A stretch of DNA of 64,000 nucleotides from Marinirhabdus sp050859505 (GTDB lineage Bacteria; Bacteroidota; Bacteroidia; Flavobacteriales; Flavobacteriaceae). The stretch spans positions 1,426,001 to 1,490,000 of the forward strand of contig NZ_CP193934.1 in NCBI RefSeq assembly GCF_050859505.1, in the 5' to 3' direction. The notes below the pieces were generated by a model, which saw nothing but the letters and a program-made list of their open reading frames with translations, made no database searches and had not been told where the DNA came from. The position numbers and the translations under genes were made by a program. Of the stretch, positions 1-7,837 are shown piece after piece. Within the stretch, counting starts at the first letter, position 1, and every line of letters starts with the position of its first letter.

Positions 1-531
1 CAACCCTTTTTCTGAAGGAATTTCAATATTTACCGAAAGTCTATCTGCGTACAAACCCGCTTCCCGCATGAGCTCATCACTAGCGCCAGGAATAGATTTT
101 AAATGAATATAGCCGTTAAAATTTTCCTCTTCCCGAAGTTTTTTTGCCACTTGTACCAAGCGCTCCATCGTAGTGTCCGCGTCTTTAAAAATCCCGCTGC
201 TTAAAAAAAGCCCTTCAATATAATTTCGTCTATAAAATGCAATGGTCAAATCCACAACCTCCTGAACTTTGAACGCCGCACGTTTTATATCGTTGCTTTT
301 GCGAGTAACGCAATACGCACAATCAAAAATACAATGGTTAGTGAGTAAAATTTTTAATAATGAAACACAACGCCCGTCTTCGGTATAGCTATGGCAAATC
401 CCCATTCCAGAGCTGTCTCCCAAACCTTTGTTTTTATTAGCGCGTTTACTGCCGCTAGAAGAGCAGGATACATCATACTTAGCGGCATCTGCCAAAATAT
501 TCAACTTTTCTTTAATTCTTTCAAAATTCAT
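1..531 (-). CDS. Radical SAM protein of the putative DNA modification/repair family (partial)
   Basis: The 3' end lies outside the window; 177 codons are visible. The product carries the radical-SAM iron-sulfur motif CX3CX2C (C67, C71, C74, in CIFDCAYC) after a cysteine- and serine-containing N-terminus (VSCSSSGSKR), as in the putative DNA modification/repair radical SAM family related to spore photoproduct lyase. In other genomes this family usually pairs with a uracil-DNA-glycosylase-like protein, which would lie outside this window. The ATG at 531 is chosen because a -7 element (TATTTTTG, minus strand 557-550) lies about 20 bp upstream. The gene is divergent from an XRE-S24 regulator and shares an operator-like array with it, so damage-responsive control is inferred. 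Family call is confident; the reaction is unknown. Confidence 0.85.
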   Translation of the reverse strand, partial: MNFERIKEKLNILADAAKYDVSCSSSGSKRANKNKGLGDSSGMGICHSYTEDGRCVSLLKILLTNHCIFDCAYCVTRKSNDIKRAAFKVQEVVDLTIAFYRRNYIEGLFLSSGIFKDADTTMERLVQVAKKLREEENFNGYIHLKSIPGASDELMREAGLYADRLSVNIEIPSEKGL

Positions 532-539
532 AGCATTAT

Positions 540-627
540 GGAATATAGACAAAAATATGGAAATATTCCTTTTTATGGGAATTTATCCGAAATTAATTTG
601 GATATATTCCAAAATAGAGTATCTTCG
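540..627. promoter_or_regulatory. Divergent promoter region with operator array GGAWWTWTYCC
   Basis: Three imperfect 11-bp palindromes, GGAAATATTCC (559-569), GGAATTTATCC (578-588) and GGATATATTCC (600-610), plus a half-site GGAATATAGAC (540-550), are spaced 19, 19 and 22 bp start to start. A plus-strand promoter fits TTTG (597-600), 19 bp, TATCTTCG (620-627); its start point would fall almost on the regulator's ATG at 632, so the mRNA may be nearly leaderless. The minus-strand -7 element TATTTTTG (557-550) lies between the first two sites. The sites therefore overlap both promoters, as expected for an autorepressor that also controls the radical SAM gene. Confidence 0.6.
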
Positions 628-631
628 GGTT

Positions 632-1402
632 ATGGAATCTAAATTATCTATTGAAGCTAGACGCTTTAAAAAAATAAGGGAAGAGCAACATCATACCCAA
701 CAATCTTTTGCTGAACTACTTGAAATTGGCGCTACCACAGCCGATATTGAACGCGGGAAAACTAAAATTTCCGGTAAAATTGTGATGGAGTTGTTGCGGC
801 AGTTTCAAATAAATCCGTTGTGGTTATTTGGAAAAAGTTTTACGCAATATCTAGATGTAGATGGGGGCAATGTAGGGCCAAAAGTTATCTCGATAGACCA
901 GGAAGATAACGATACTATTTTGTTGGTAAATCAGAAAGCAGCAGCCGGATATCCTCATAATATTCAAGATGTAAGCTGGTATGAAACCTTGCCTGCATTT
1001 AATATTCCATTACCGCAATACAGAAACGCTACCTATCGTGGTTTTCAGGTAGAAGGAGATAGCATGTTGCCTAATATAAGGCCCAATGAATGGGTGCTGG
1101 GTAAAGCAGTGCCAAGTATTTCTGAGGCGAGTGATAGCAAGATTTATATAGTAGTATTAAACGACTCAGTTTTAGTGAAGAAGCTTCAAAAAATCCCCAA
1201 CTCCCCAGAGAAAGTTCGTTTAATTTCTTTAAATCCAGAATATATCCCCATAGATGTAGAAGTGAAAAATATTCAGGAATTATGGTTGGTGAATAGTAAG
1301 CTTACCTTTGGTTTGGACGATCCTTCCGAAAGTACCTTATTGCGACAATTGCAGCAATCTATGGAAGAATTAAAAGGACAAATAAATAATTTGAACACAT
1401 AA
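632..1402 (+). CDS. XRE-family regulator with C-terminal S24 (LexA/CI-like) domain
   Basis: 256 aa. Residues about 7-65 form a helix-turn-helix of XRE type; residues about 95-225 are a LexA/CI-like S24 peptidase domain. An Ala-Gly cleavage-like bond is visible at A105-G106 (KAAAGYP), a serine in EGDSMLP (S144) and a lysine in LVKKL (K183 or K184), so the autocleavage machinery of SOS-type repressors appears intact. The open frame extends upstream to 428, but 632 is chosen because a promoter and operator sites occupy 540-627 and the upstream residues do not look like a protein domain. Likely a damage-responsive repressor of itself and the divergent radical SAM gene; the regulon is inferred. 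Confidence 0.85.
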   Translation: MESKLSIEARRFKKIREEQHHTQQSFAELLEIGATTADIERGKTKISGKIVMELLRQFQINPLWLFGKSFTQYLDVDGGNVGPKVISIDQEDNDTILLVNQKAAAGYPHNIQDVSWYETLPAFNIPLPQYRNATYRGFQVEGDSMLPNIRPNEWVLGKAVPSISEASDSKIYIVVLNDSVLVKKLQKIPNSPEKVRLISLNPEYIPIDVEVKNIQELWLVNSKLTFGLDDPSESTLLRQLQQSMEELKGQINNLNT

Positions 1403-1405
1403 AAA

Positions 1406-1436
1406 AACGGCTTCAAATTTTGAAGCCGTTTTTCTT
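1406..1436. terminator. Bidirectional intrinsic terminator
   Basis: A perfect 12-bp stem (AACGGCTTCAAA, one-base loop, TTTGAAGCCGTT) is flanked by A and T tracts. It lies between the converging regulator gene and lipoprotein cluster and can serve both. Confidence 0.85.
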
Positions 1437-1454
1437 TAATTCACTCTATTTGAG

Positions 1455-1700
1455 TTATGAATTATCGTCAGTCTTGATTTTAACATCACCGTCATCATCT
1501 GTTTTGATTTTGGTTTCGCTTCCGTCAGGATTTTCAATTTTCACCTTATCTCCACCATCTTTTACTTCAATTTTCGCTCCATCATCCTGAGCGTTATCGA
1601 TTAGTTGCTCTTTTTGAGTTTTTTCTTCCGTATCTCTACAAGAAGTAAATGTTACTGCGAGCGTTAAAATAGTAAATCCAGCTATTAAGATTTTTTTCAT
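1455..1700 (-). CDS. Small acidic lipoprotein (third of tandem set)
   Basis: 81 aa. A lipoprotein signal peptide ends in a lipobox (FTSC, C21). The mature part is short, highly charged and repetitive, with the motif KIKTDDDGDVKIKTDD near the end. It is the last gene of a three-gene run of similar small lipoproteins (1963-2181, 1721-1930, 1455-1700), all with Ser-Cys-Arg-Asp/Glu-Thr at the mature N-terminus, and is followed by a strong terminator. Likely membrane-anchored and periplasmic or surface-exposed. No function is recognised. Confidence 0.75.
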   Translation of the reverse strand: MKKILIAGFTILTLAVTFTSCRDTEEKTQKEQLIDNAQDDGAKIEVKDGGDKVKIENPDGSETKIKTDDDGDVKIKTDDNS

Positions 1701-1720
1701 AATTTAGGTTGTTTAAAAAT

Positions 1721-1930
1721 TTATGAGTTGTCGTCTTCACCAGTAACGGCATCTTCAACATCGTCTGCAGCGTCTTCTACAGCGTCTCCAGCGTCATCGA
1801 TAGCATCTTCAACATCATCTGCTACGTCATCTGATTCAACTTCAATTTTAGTTTCTTTTGTGTCTCTACATGATACAAATGCTGTACTTAATGTAAATAC
1901 TACGGCTAGGCTTAAAATTACTTTTTTCAT
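1721..1930 (-). CDS. Small acidic lipoprotein (second of tandem set)
   Basis: 69 aa. Signal peptide with lipobox FVSC followed by RDTKETKIEVES, then an almost purely Asp/Glu/Ala/Val tail built of degenerate DDVEDA-type repeats. The tail is predicted helical or disordered and very acidic. It lies 20 bp upstream of the 1455-1700 gene and 32 bp downstream of the 1963-2181 gene, consistent with one transcript. The lipobox and mature N-terminus match its neighbours, suggesting local duplication with diverging tails. Function unknown. Confidence 0.7.
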   Translation of the reverse strand: MKKVILSLAVVFTLSTAFVSCRDTKETKIEVESDDVADDVEDAIDDAGDAVEDAADDVEDAVTGEDDNS

Positions 1931-1962
1931 GGGTTTCGTTTTATGTTAGTGTTTATTTAAAG

Positions 1963-2181
1963 TTAATCGTCGTTTCCAATTTTGTCAATTCCTTTATCTA
2001 TTTCTTCATTTACTTCCTTGTCAACTTCTTTTGCAGCACGTTCTAGAATTCCGCCATCATCTTCAGAATCTACTTTTACTTCTACTTCTCTCTCTACAAT
2101 CACTTCTTTTGTTTCAGTTTCTCTACAAGAGGTTGCGAAAATAGCGCAAGATACTGCTGCAATGATAAATACTTTTTTCAT
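1963..2181 (-). CDS. Small charged lipoprotein (first of tandem set)
   Basis: 72 aa. Signal peptide and lipobox FATSC, then RETETKEV and an alternating charged stretch (VEREVEVKVD) followed by a Glu/Lys-rich helix-forming tail. It is the first gene of the tandem lipoprotein run and is divergent from a DUF2461 gene. The shared SCR(D/E)T start with the two genes downstream points to paralogy. No enzymatic motif is seen; a stress-related envelope role would be a guess. Confidence 0.72.
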   Translation of the reverse strand: MKKVFIIAAVSCAIFATSCRETETKEVIVEREVEVKVDSEDDGGILERAAKEVDKEVNEEIDKGIDKIGNDD

Positions 2182-2304
2182 AATTGAATGTGGTTAATGT
2201 TAAATTATGAAACAAAACTACGTTTTTTAACATTCGCCGTGTCGTAAAGTTTTATTAAAGTTTTGTGACGAATGTTTGTGTTTATGTAGATTTAAAGATA
2301 AAAC

Positions 2305-2958
2305 ATGAGCTTTTCTGTACTATATAAATTTTTAGAAGAACTTCAGCAAAACAATACTAAGGAGTGGATGGACATACACCGCGAACAGTATCATGCTGTA
2401 AGAGATTTCTACATTGACTGGTTACATACTATGAATGTAAAACTAGCAGAAATTGACCCATACTATTTCGATACTCCTGGCAAAAAAGCCATCAATCGCA
2501 TCAATAATAATTTAATGTTTCATCCAAACAAGCCTATCTATAAAGATCATTTTGGTGCTGGTTTGGATCAAGTAAGCAAACAGGGCGATTTTTACATTCA
2601 TTTAGGCACTACCGAAAGTTTTATAGGTGGTGGCTACTGGCATCCTTCTTCAAAAATTTTGAAGAGCATCCGGCAGGCAATTGATTACAATGGTGAAGAG
2701 TTAAAGAAAATTCTTGCAAAAAAGAGCTTTAAGGCTATGTTTGGTGGTTTGGTAGAAGATACTCCACTAAAAACAGCTCCTAAGGGATTTTCGCAAGACC
2801 ACCAGCATATAGATTTACTGCGCCGAAAATCTTTTGCAGTTTCAGTTCAACTTACTCAAAAAGAAGTGTTGAGTGCTAACTTTGAAGAAAAGGTGCTTAA
2901 CATCTATAAAGAAATGTTGCCTTTTAGAAGATATTTAAACGAAGCTGTCACGGTTTAA
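2305..2958 (+). CDS. DUF2461 domain-containing protein
   Basis: 217 aa, the usual length for DUF2461. Family signatures include the N-terminal FLEELQQNNTKEW, the central RINNNLMFHPNKPIYKDHFG and GGGYWHPSS. Soluble, with no signal peptide. The gene ends with a 4-bp overlap with the convergent waaA gene. The biochemical role of the family is not established, so only the family is assigned. Confidence 0.85.
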   Translation: MSFSVLYKFLEELQQNNTKEWMDIHREQYHAVRDFYIDWLHTMNVKLAEIDPYYFDTPGKKAINRINNNLMFHPNKPIYKDHFGAGLDQVSKQGDFYIHLGTTESFIGGGYWHPSSKILKSIRQAIDYNGEELKKILAKKSFKAMFGGLVEDTPLKTAPKGFSQDHQHIDLLRRKSFAVSVQLTQKEVLSANFEEKVLNIYKEMLPFRRYLNEAVTV

Positions 2959-4205
2959 GGGGTAGCTTTTAAATTTTTGAAATACTCTAAAACCATAGCA
3001 GTAGCACCCGTATTGCTATTTACAAAATGACCAGCAATCATACCTGTTTTATCTCTGAAGTTATTGTTAGCGGTAAGTTTTGTGAGAACCTCAGAACATT
3101 CTTCTCCATTTTTTATACTGAATAGCCCCGCCAGAGATTGTAATCTTTCGGCTTCGGGGAAATCGTCATAATTTTTGCCAATCACAACGGGCACTCCAAA
3201 TGTTGCGGGTTCTAAAATATTGTGTAGGCCTGTAATTCCCATGGCGCCACCCACATAAGCTATGTCGGCATAGCTATATATTTTTGTGAGTAATCCAATG
3301 GTGTCGATAATAATTACTGAAGCTTCTGGAAGTTTGTTGCTTTCACTATCTAGCTGAGAATATCTTAGGGCTGTATGTTTTATTTTTTTCTGAAAACTAT
3401 CGATCTTCCCAACATCCATTTTATGGGGCGCAATTACAAACTTTATATTTTTGGAGCTATTTATAAATGGTAACAACACTGTTTCATCTTCGGGCCATGT
3501 ACTTCCACAGACCACACAGAGTGAATCGCCTTTAAATGCTTCCATAAATTCAAGCGAATTATCCTGCTCAATTTGGTGAGAAACCCTGTCAAATCTAGTG
3601 TCTCCACTTACTGAAACTTGGTTCATTCCAATTTTTTTAAGTAGCACTTCGGAACTTTTTGTCTGTACAAAAATATGGTTAAAACTTTGCAGGGCATTTC
3701 GCATAAAACTTCCGTAAGATTTGAAAAACACTTGATTCTCCCTAAAAACACCAGAAATTAAAAGTGCATGCACTCCCTGTTTCTTCAGCTGAAAAAGATA
3801 ATTAGGCCAAAATTCGTATTTCACAAAAAATGCTACTGTTGGGTGCACCAACTCAACAAATTTACGTGCGCTGGCGCGTGTGTCCATAGGTAAATAAACT
3901 ACGGCATCTGCGATGGGAGTATTTTTTTTAATTTCATATCCTGAAGGTGAAAAAAACGAAACCACAATTTTGTAGGTAGGATATTGTTTTTTTATAGCTT
4001 CCATAATGGGAAATCCCTGTTCAAATTCCCCCAAGGATGCGCAATGAAACCAAAGAGTTTGGTCCGTAGATTTTATTTTTTCCTTCAAAATGGAAAAAGT
4101 TCTTTGCCGACCCCCTATAAAAAGTTTCATCTTTTTACTAAAGACTTGCGAAAGCCAGAGAAAAAAACTCATTATATACGTCGCTATGTTGTAAAGTGTC
4201 CCCAC
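2955..4205 (-). CDS. waaA: 3-deoxy-D-manno-octulosonic acid transferase (WaaA/KdtA)
   Basis: 416 aa, the normal length for the family. WaaA transfers Kdo from CMP-Kdo to lipid A precursor at the inner membrane. A membrane-anchoring N-terminal helix (residues about 1-20), then the motif WFHCASLGEFEQG typical of the family, a Rossmann-like centre (VCGSTWPEDE, IAPHKMD) and a C-terminal nucleotide-binding signature (GGAMGITGLHNILEPATFGVPVVIG) are all visible. Convergent with the DUF2461 gene (4-bp overlap) and divergent from the DegT-galE pair. Stands alone here, not in an LPS cluster. Confidence 0.93.
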   Translation of the reverse strand: MGTLYNIATYIMSFFLWLSQVFSKKMKLFIGGRQRTFSILKEKIKSTDQTLWFHCASLGEFEQGFPIMEAIKKQYPTYKIVVSFFSPSGYEIKKNTPIADAVVYLPMDTRASARKFVELVHPTVAFFVKYEFWPNYLFQLKKQGVHALLISGVFRENQVFFKSYGSFMRNALQSFNHIFVQTKSSEVLLKKIGMNQVSVSGDTRFDRVSHQIEQDNSLEFMEAFKGDSLCVVCGSTWPEDETVLLPFINSSKNIKFVIAPHKMDVGKIDSFQKKIKHTALRYSQLDSESNKLPEASVIIIDTIGLLTKIYSYADIAYVGGAMGITGLHNILEPATFGVPVVIGKNYDDFPEAERLQSLAGLFSIKNGEECSEVLTKLTANNNFRDKTGMIAGHFVNSNTGATAMVLEYFKNLKATP

Positions 4206-4279
4206 AGGCAGCTAAATTAGGAAAATTACGGCAGCTTCTCTTAATCTATAAATAATATGGTGAGGCTTTGGGTTTTTCG

Positions 4280-4287
4280 TATTTTTG
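4280..4287 (+). promoter_or_regulatory. -7 promoter element ahead of the DegT-type aminotransferase
   Basis: TATTTTTG matches the Bacteroidetes -7 consensus TAnnTTTG. Transcription would begin around 4292-4295, downstream of the upstream alternative start (4257). This supports the ATG at 4314 as the start of the aminotransferase. Confidence 0.55.
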
Positions 4288-4313
4288 CTAAAGCGAATTT
4301 TATTCCCAAAACA

Positions 4314-5471
4314 ATGAGAAAAATACAAATGGTTGACCTTAAAGGTCAATACGAACATATTAAAGAACAGGTAAATACATCTATTATGGAAGTGATTGAA
4401 TCTACGGCTTTCATAAATGGGCCTGAGGTTCAAAACTTTCAAAAAGAATTAGAAGATTATTTAGGAGTAAAACACGTTATCCCATGTGCAAATGGTACAG
4501 ATGCGTTACAAATTGCAATGATGGGGTTAGGTCTTCAGCCAGGAGATGAAGTAATTACAGCAGATTTCACCTTTGCTGCAACTGTTGAAGTAATTGCGCT
4601 GTTACAACTAACACCCGTTTTGGTAGATGTAGATCCAATAAACTTCAATATAGATATCGAAGCTATTAAAAAAGCAATTACTCCAAAAACAAAGGCAATA
4701 GTGCCTGTTCATCTTTTTGGTCTCGCTGCCAATATGGATGCTATTATGGAGATAGCAAACGACCATAATTTATACGTTATTGAAGATAATGCCCAAGGAA
4801 TTGGATCTAATTATACATCAAAAGATGGGTCTAAAACAAAAACAGGCGGTATTGGTCATATAGGATCTACCTCTTTCTTCCCGTCAAAAAATTTAGGTTG
4901 CTATGGCGATGGGGGTGCGATTTTTACGAATGATGATGCGCTAGCTCATACTATAAGAGGGATTGTAAACCATGGCATGTATATTCGCTATCAACATGAT
5001 GTGGTTGGGGTAAATTCACGATTGGATTCTATTCAAGCTGCTGTCTTGAGAGCAAAATTACCACATTTAGATACCTACAATGCAGCTCGCCAAAATGCAG
5101 CGAGAAAATATTCCGATGCATTTAAAGATATTGAAGGTATTACAACCCCAACAGGTTACTGTGACGCAGGTGCCAGTATTTGCGATACGTGCGATTGCCA
5201 CGTGTTTCATCAGTACACCTTAAGAATTAGGAATGCAGATAGAGACGCGCTGGTTCAACATTTAAATGATAACGGAATTCCTTGTGGCGTGTATTATCCA
5301 ATTCCATTACACTTACAGAAAGCGTACGCAGATAGCCGTTACAAGGAAGCAGATTTTCCAGTTACAAACCAGTTAGTAAAAGAAGTGATCTCTTTGCCTA
5401 TGCATACAGAGCTTGACGATGAACAAATTAATTTTATTACTAAAACCATCATCAATTTTGTTGCCAATTAA
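4314..5471 (+). CDS. DegT/DnrJ/EryC1/StrS family PLP aminotransferase
   Basis: 385 aa. Members transaminate nucleotide-linked keto-sugars for surface polysaccharides. Key features: IPCANGTDAL (PLP phosphate site), VIEDNAQG (the Asp binding the pyridine ring) and the PLP lysine K192 in FFPSKNLGCYGDGG. A cysteine-rich insertion (CDAGASICDTCDC) precedes HVFHQYTLRI; cysteines there could bind a metal. The start at 4314 is preferred over 4257 because of the -7 element at 4280-4287. The stop codon abuts the galE ATG (TAAATG), so the two are co-transcribed and probably both serve nucleotide-sugar metabolism. The exact sugar cannot be told. Confidence 0.88.
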   Translation: MRKIQMVDLKGQYEHIKEQVNTSIMEVIESTAFINGPEVQNFQKELEDYLGVKHVIPCANGTDALQIAMMGLGLQPGDEVITADFTFAATVEVIALLQLTPVLVDVDPINFNIDIEAIKKAITPKTKAIVPVHLFGLAANMDAIMEIANDHNLYVIEDNAQGIGSNYTSKDGSKTKTGGIGHIGSTSFFPSKNLGCYGDGGAIFTNDDALAHTIRGIVNHGMYIRYQHDVVGVNSRLDSIQAAVLRAKLPHLDTYNAARQNAARKYSDAFKDIEGITTPTGYCDAGASICDTCDCHVFHQYTLRIRNADRDALVQHLNDNGIPCGVYYPIPLHLQKAYADSRYKEADFPVTNQLVKEVISLPMHTELDDEQINFITKTIINFVAN

Positions 5472-6491
5472 ATGAAAAAAATACTCGTTACAGGTGGTTT
5501 AGGATATATTGGTTCACATACAGTTGTAGCCCTGCAAGAAGCAGGATACGAGGTTTTTATTATTGATAACCTTTCAAATACCTCTATCGATGTATTACAA
5601 GGGATTACTGAAATAACCAATACGCCACCCAAATTTGAGAGATTAGATCTTCGCATTAAAAATGATGTGGTAGCATTTTTCCAGAAGCATACTAATATGG
5701 ATGGAATCATTCATTTTGCTGCCAGTAAAGCCGTAGGCGAAAGTGTTGAAAATCCGCTGTTGTATTATGAAAATAACATCAACTCGCTAGTCTATCTCTT
5801 ACAAGAATGCAAAGCTCACAATATTTCAAATTTTATATTTAGTTCATCTTGTACGGTATATGGAGAACCAGATACGTTGCCTATAGATGAAGGTGCACCT
5901 ATAAAGCAAGCAACGTCTCCTTATGGAAATACAAAACAAATAAGCGAAGAAATACTGAAGGATGTTTGCCACGTTTCAAATTTAAATGCGATAGCCTTAC
6001 GCTATTTTAATCCTATTGGAGCGCATGCATCTGCACTTATAGGTGAATTGCCGGTGGGAGTGCCTCAAAATCTGGTTCCATTCATTACGCAAACGGCAGC
6101 GGGAGTCCGTAAAGAGCTTTCAGTATTTGGAGATGATTATGATACGCCAGACGGCAGTTGTATTCGAGATTATATTCACGTTGTAGATCTTGCCAGAGCA
6201 CATGTAAAAGCTGTTGAAAGATTGATAAAGGCAGAGAATTCGGCTAAATTTAGGGTTTTTAATATAGGTACAGGAAAAGGAAATAGCGTATTGGAAGTAA
6301 TAGCTGCTTTTGAAGAAGTAACGGGAGAAAAACTGAATTATAAAATAGTGGACAGACGGCCGGGCGATGTTGTTGCTGTATTTGCGGATACAAAAAAGGC
6401 CAATGAGGAATTAGGCTGGAAAGCAGCACACGATCTTAAGGAAGGTCTTGCCTCTTCTTGGAAATGGGAAAAAAAGGTAAGGGGGATCTAG
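5472..6491 (+). CDS. galE: UDP-glucose 4-epimerase
   Basis: 339 aa, the usual length. GalE interconverts UDP-glucose and UDP-galactose with bound NAD. The N-terminal Rossmann motif GGLGYIGS (residues 8-15), the SSSCTVYG segment and the short-chain dehydrogenase pair Y151-K155 (SPYGNTK) are present, and the RRPGDV and ELGW motifs sit near the C-terminus as in GalE. It directly follows the DegT-type aminotransferase with no spacer, consistent with translational coupling in a surface-sugar pathway. Confidence 0.94.
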   Translation: MKKILVTGGLGYIGSHTVVALQEAGYEVFIIDNLSNTSIDVLQGITEITNTPPKFERLDLRIKNDVVAFFQKHTNMDGIIHFAASKAVGESVENPLLYYENNINSLVYLLQECKAHNISNFIFSSSCTVYGEPDTLPIDEGAPIKQATSPYGNTKQISEEILKDVCHVSNLNAIALRYFNPIGAHASALIGELPVGVPQNLVPFITQTAAGVRKELSVFGDDYDTPDGSCIRDYIHVVDLARAHVKAVERLIKAENSAKFRVFNIGTGKGNSVLEVIAAFEEVTGEKLNYKIVDRRPGDVVAVFADTKKANEELGWKAAHDLKEGLASSWKWEKKVRGI

Positions 6492-6598
6492 GAGTTTGTT
6501 CTTAGCTACTTACTAAATACTTAGTAAAGGTTTAACAGCTTTAATTTGTGATTGGTATATGTAATGCGTTGTTTTGCAGTATAATTAAATAAAAATCC

Positions 6599-6790
6599 AT
6601 GCAATTAGTTTCAGTCCGCAGAAAGACTAAGAAAGAAAAACGATTTTCTCAAACAATGGGAATCTTAACAACAAACGTAGTTTACATTCAAAGAACACTG
6701 CTTAACATTCCTGTAAAAACCCTTCACAAATATCGTGAAACCTATTATGGTAAAGTTAAGGATTGTGAAGAGTGTAGTATAACTGCTTAG
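6599..6790 (+). CDS. Small basic protein of unknown function
   Basis: 63 aa. Basic N-terminus (RRKTKKEKRFSQ), a central TTNVVYIQRTLLNIP and a C-terminal CEEC pair. The gene has its own downstream terminator (6811-6845) and about 107 bp of upstream spacer after galE, and its codon usage resembles its neighbours, so it is likely real. It resembles a short uncharacterised protein I associate with flavobacteria, but I cannot name a family. The CxxC-like pair (C-E-E-C) could bind metal or be redox active; this is inference. Confidence 0.65.
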   Translation: MQLVSVRRKTKKEKRFSQTMGILTTNVVYIQRTLLNIPVKTLHKYRETYYGKVKDCEECSITA

Positions 6791-6810
6791 AAGAAATTGA
6801 ACTCAAATAA

Positions 6811-6847
6811 AAAATCCCGAAGCTTAGAAAGCTTCGGGATTTTTGTT
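6811..6847. terminator. Strong bidirectional terminator
   Basis: A perfect 15-bp stem (AAAATCCCGAAGCTT paired with its complement across loop AGA, 6811-6843) followed by T residues. It sits between the small basic protein gene and convergent fabD. Confidence 0.9.
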
Positions 6848-6866
6848 TTACTATAGTTGTAGTTAA

Positions 6867-7748
6867 TTATACTTCGGCTTTGCTGGTGGTTACCTTTCTA
6901 TCAATTTTTCGCATTAATCCTTGCAATACATTTCCAGGCCCTACTTCAATAAACTCTGTTCCTCCATCTTTAATCATGTTTTGAATGCTCTGTGTCCACT
7001 TTACAGGAGCTGTTAATTGAAACATTAAGTTCTTTTGTATGTCAGCAGGATTGGTTACTGCAACGGTAGATACGTTTTGATAAATTGGGCAGGCAGGCGT
7101 TGTAAATACAGTATTCTCAATGGCTGCAGCCAATTCTTCTCTGGCAGGCTCCATTAAGGGGCTATGAAAAGCACCTCCTACAGGAAGCAATAAAGCTCTT
7201 CTGGCTCCTGCTTCGGTTAATTTTTCGCATGCTAAATTTACTGCGTTTATATCTCCTGAAATCACCAATTGTCCCGGACAGTTATAATTAGCTGCTACAA
7301 CAATTCCTGGAGTATCTGCGCAAATGGCTTCTACCAAATGATCTTCCAAACCAAGAACAGCTGCCATAGTAGACGGTTCTAATTCACATGCTTTTTGCAT
7401 GGCTTGCGCTCGTTTTGAAACTAATGTTAATCCATCGCTAAATGCTAATGTTCTATTCGCAACCAATGCCGAAATTTCTCCTAGAGAATGTCCTGCCACC
7501 ATTTCTGGTTTAAAAGATTGACCCATTACTTCTGCTAATATGGTAGAATGAAGAAAAATAGCTGGTTGGGTAACTTTGGTTTGTTTAAGCTCGTCTGCAG
7601 ACCCTTCAAACATGATTTTTGTAATATCGAACCCCAAAATATCATTGGCTTGTTGAAATAATTCTTTCGCTTTTGCTGAGCTTTCGTATAAATCTTGTCC
7701 CATTCCTGTGAATTGGGCTCCCTGTCCTGGAAAAATATATGCTTTCAT
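6867..7748 (-). CDS. fabD: Malonyl-CoA:ACP transacylase
   Basis: 293 aa from MKAYIFPGQG. FabD loads malonyl groups onto acyl carrier protein for fatty-acid synthesis in the cytoplasm. The family start motif FPGQGAQ, the nucleophile S88 in GHSLGE, the catalytic H195 in GAFHSPLM and the C-terminal EVGPGNVLQGL are all seen. The frame is open 10 codons further upstream, but the chosen ATG matches the family N-terminus. It is not linked to other fab genes here. Confidence 0.95.
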   Translation of the reverse strand: MKAYIFPGQGAQFTGMGQDLYESSAKAKELFQQANDILGFDITKIMFEGSADELKQTKVTQPAIFLHSTILAEVMGQSFKPEMVAGHSLGEISALVANRTLAFSDGLTLVSKRAQAMQKACELEPSTMAAVLGLEDHLVEAICADTPGIVVAANYNCPGQLVISGDINAVNLACEKLTEAGARRALLLPVGGAFHSPLMEPAREELAAAIENTVFTTPACPIYQNVSTVAVTNPADIQKNLMFQLTAPVKWTQSIQNMIKDGGTEFIEVGPGNVLQGLMRKIDRKVTTSKAEV

Positions 7749-7783
7749 TGTGGTTAATTTTAGCGGTAAAAATACCATAAAAA

Positions 7784-7814
7784 ATCCCCTTTCAGAAATT
7801 TCAAAAAAGGGGAT
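7784..7814 (-). terminator. Intrinsic terminator downstream of the PPOX-fold gene
   Basis: Read on the minus strand, a 9-bp stem (ATCCCCTTT paired with AAAGGGGAT, 13-nt loop) is followed by a T-rich run. It lies between the PPOX-type gene and fabD. Confidence 0.6.
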
Positions 7815-7837
7815 ATTCTATAAATTAACGAGTTGGC

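Noticed and set aside
428..631. N-terminal extension of the XRE-S24 regulator
   Set aside because: The operator array and both promoters lie here, and the residues overlap the divergent radical SAM gene.
632..1402. Prophage remnant, because CI-like repressors are common in phages
   Set aside because: No integrase, structural or other phage genes nearby; partner is a repair-type gene.
1728..2197. Serine/threonine-rich open frames on the plus strand opposite the lipoprotein genes
   Set aside because: They are the antisense of Asp/Glu-rich codons; signal peptides and a terminator support the minus-strand genes.
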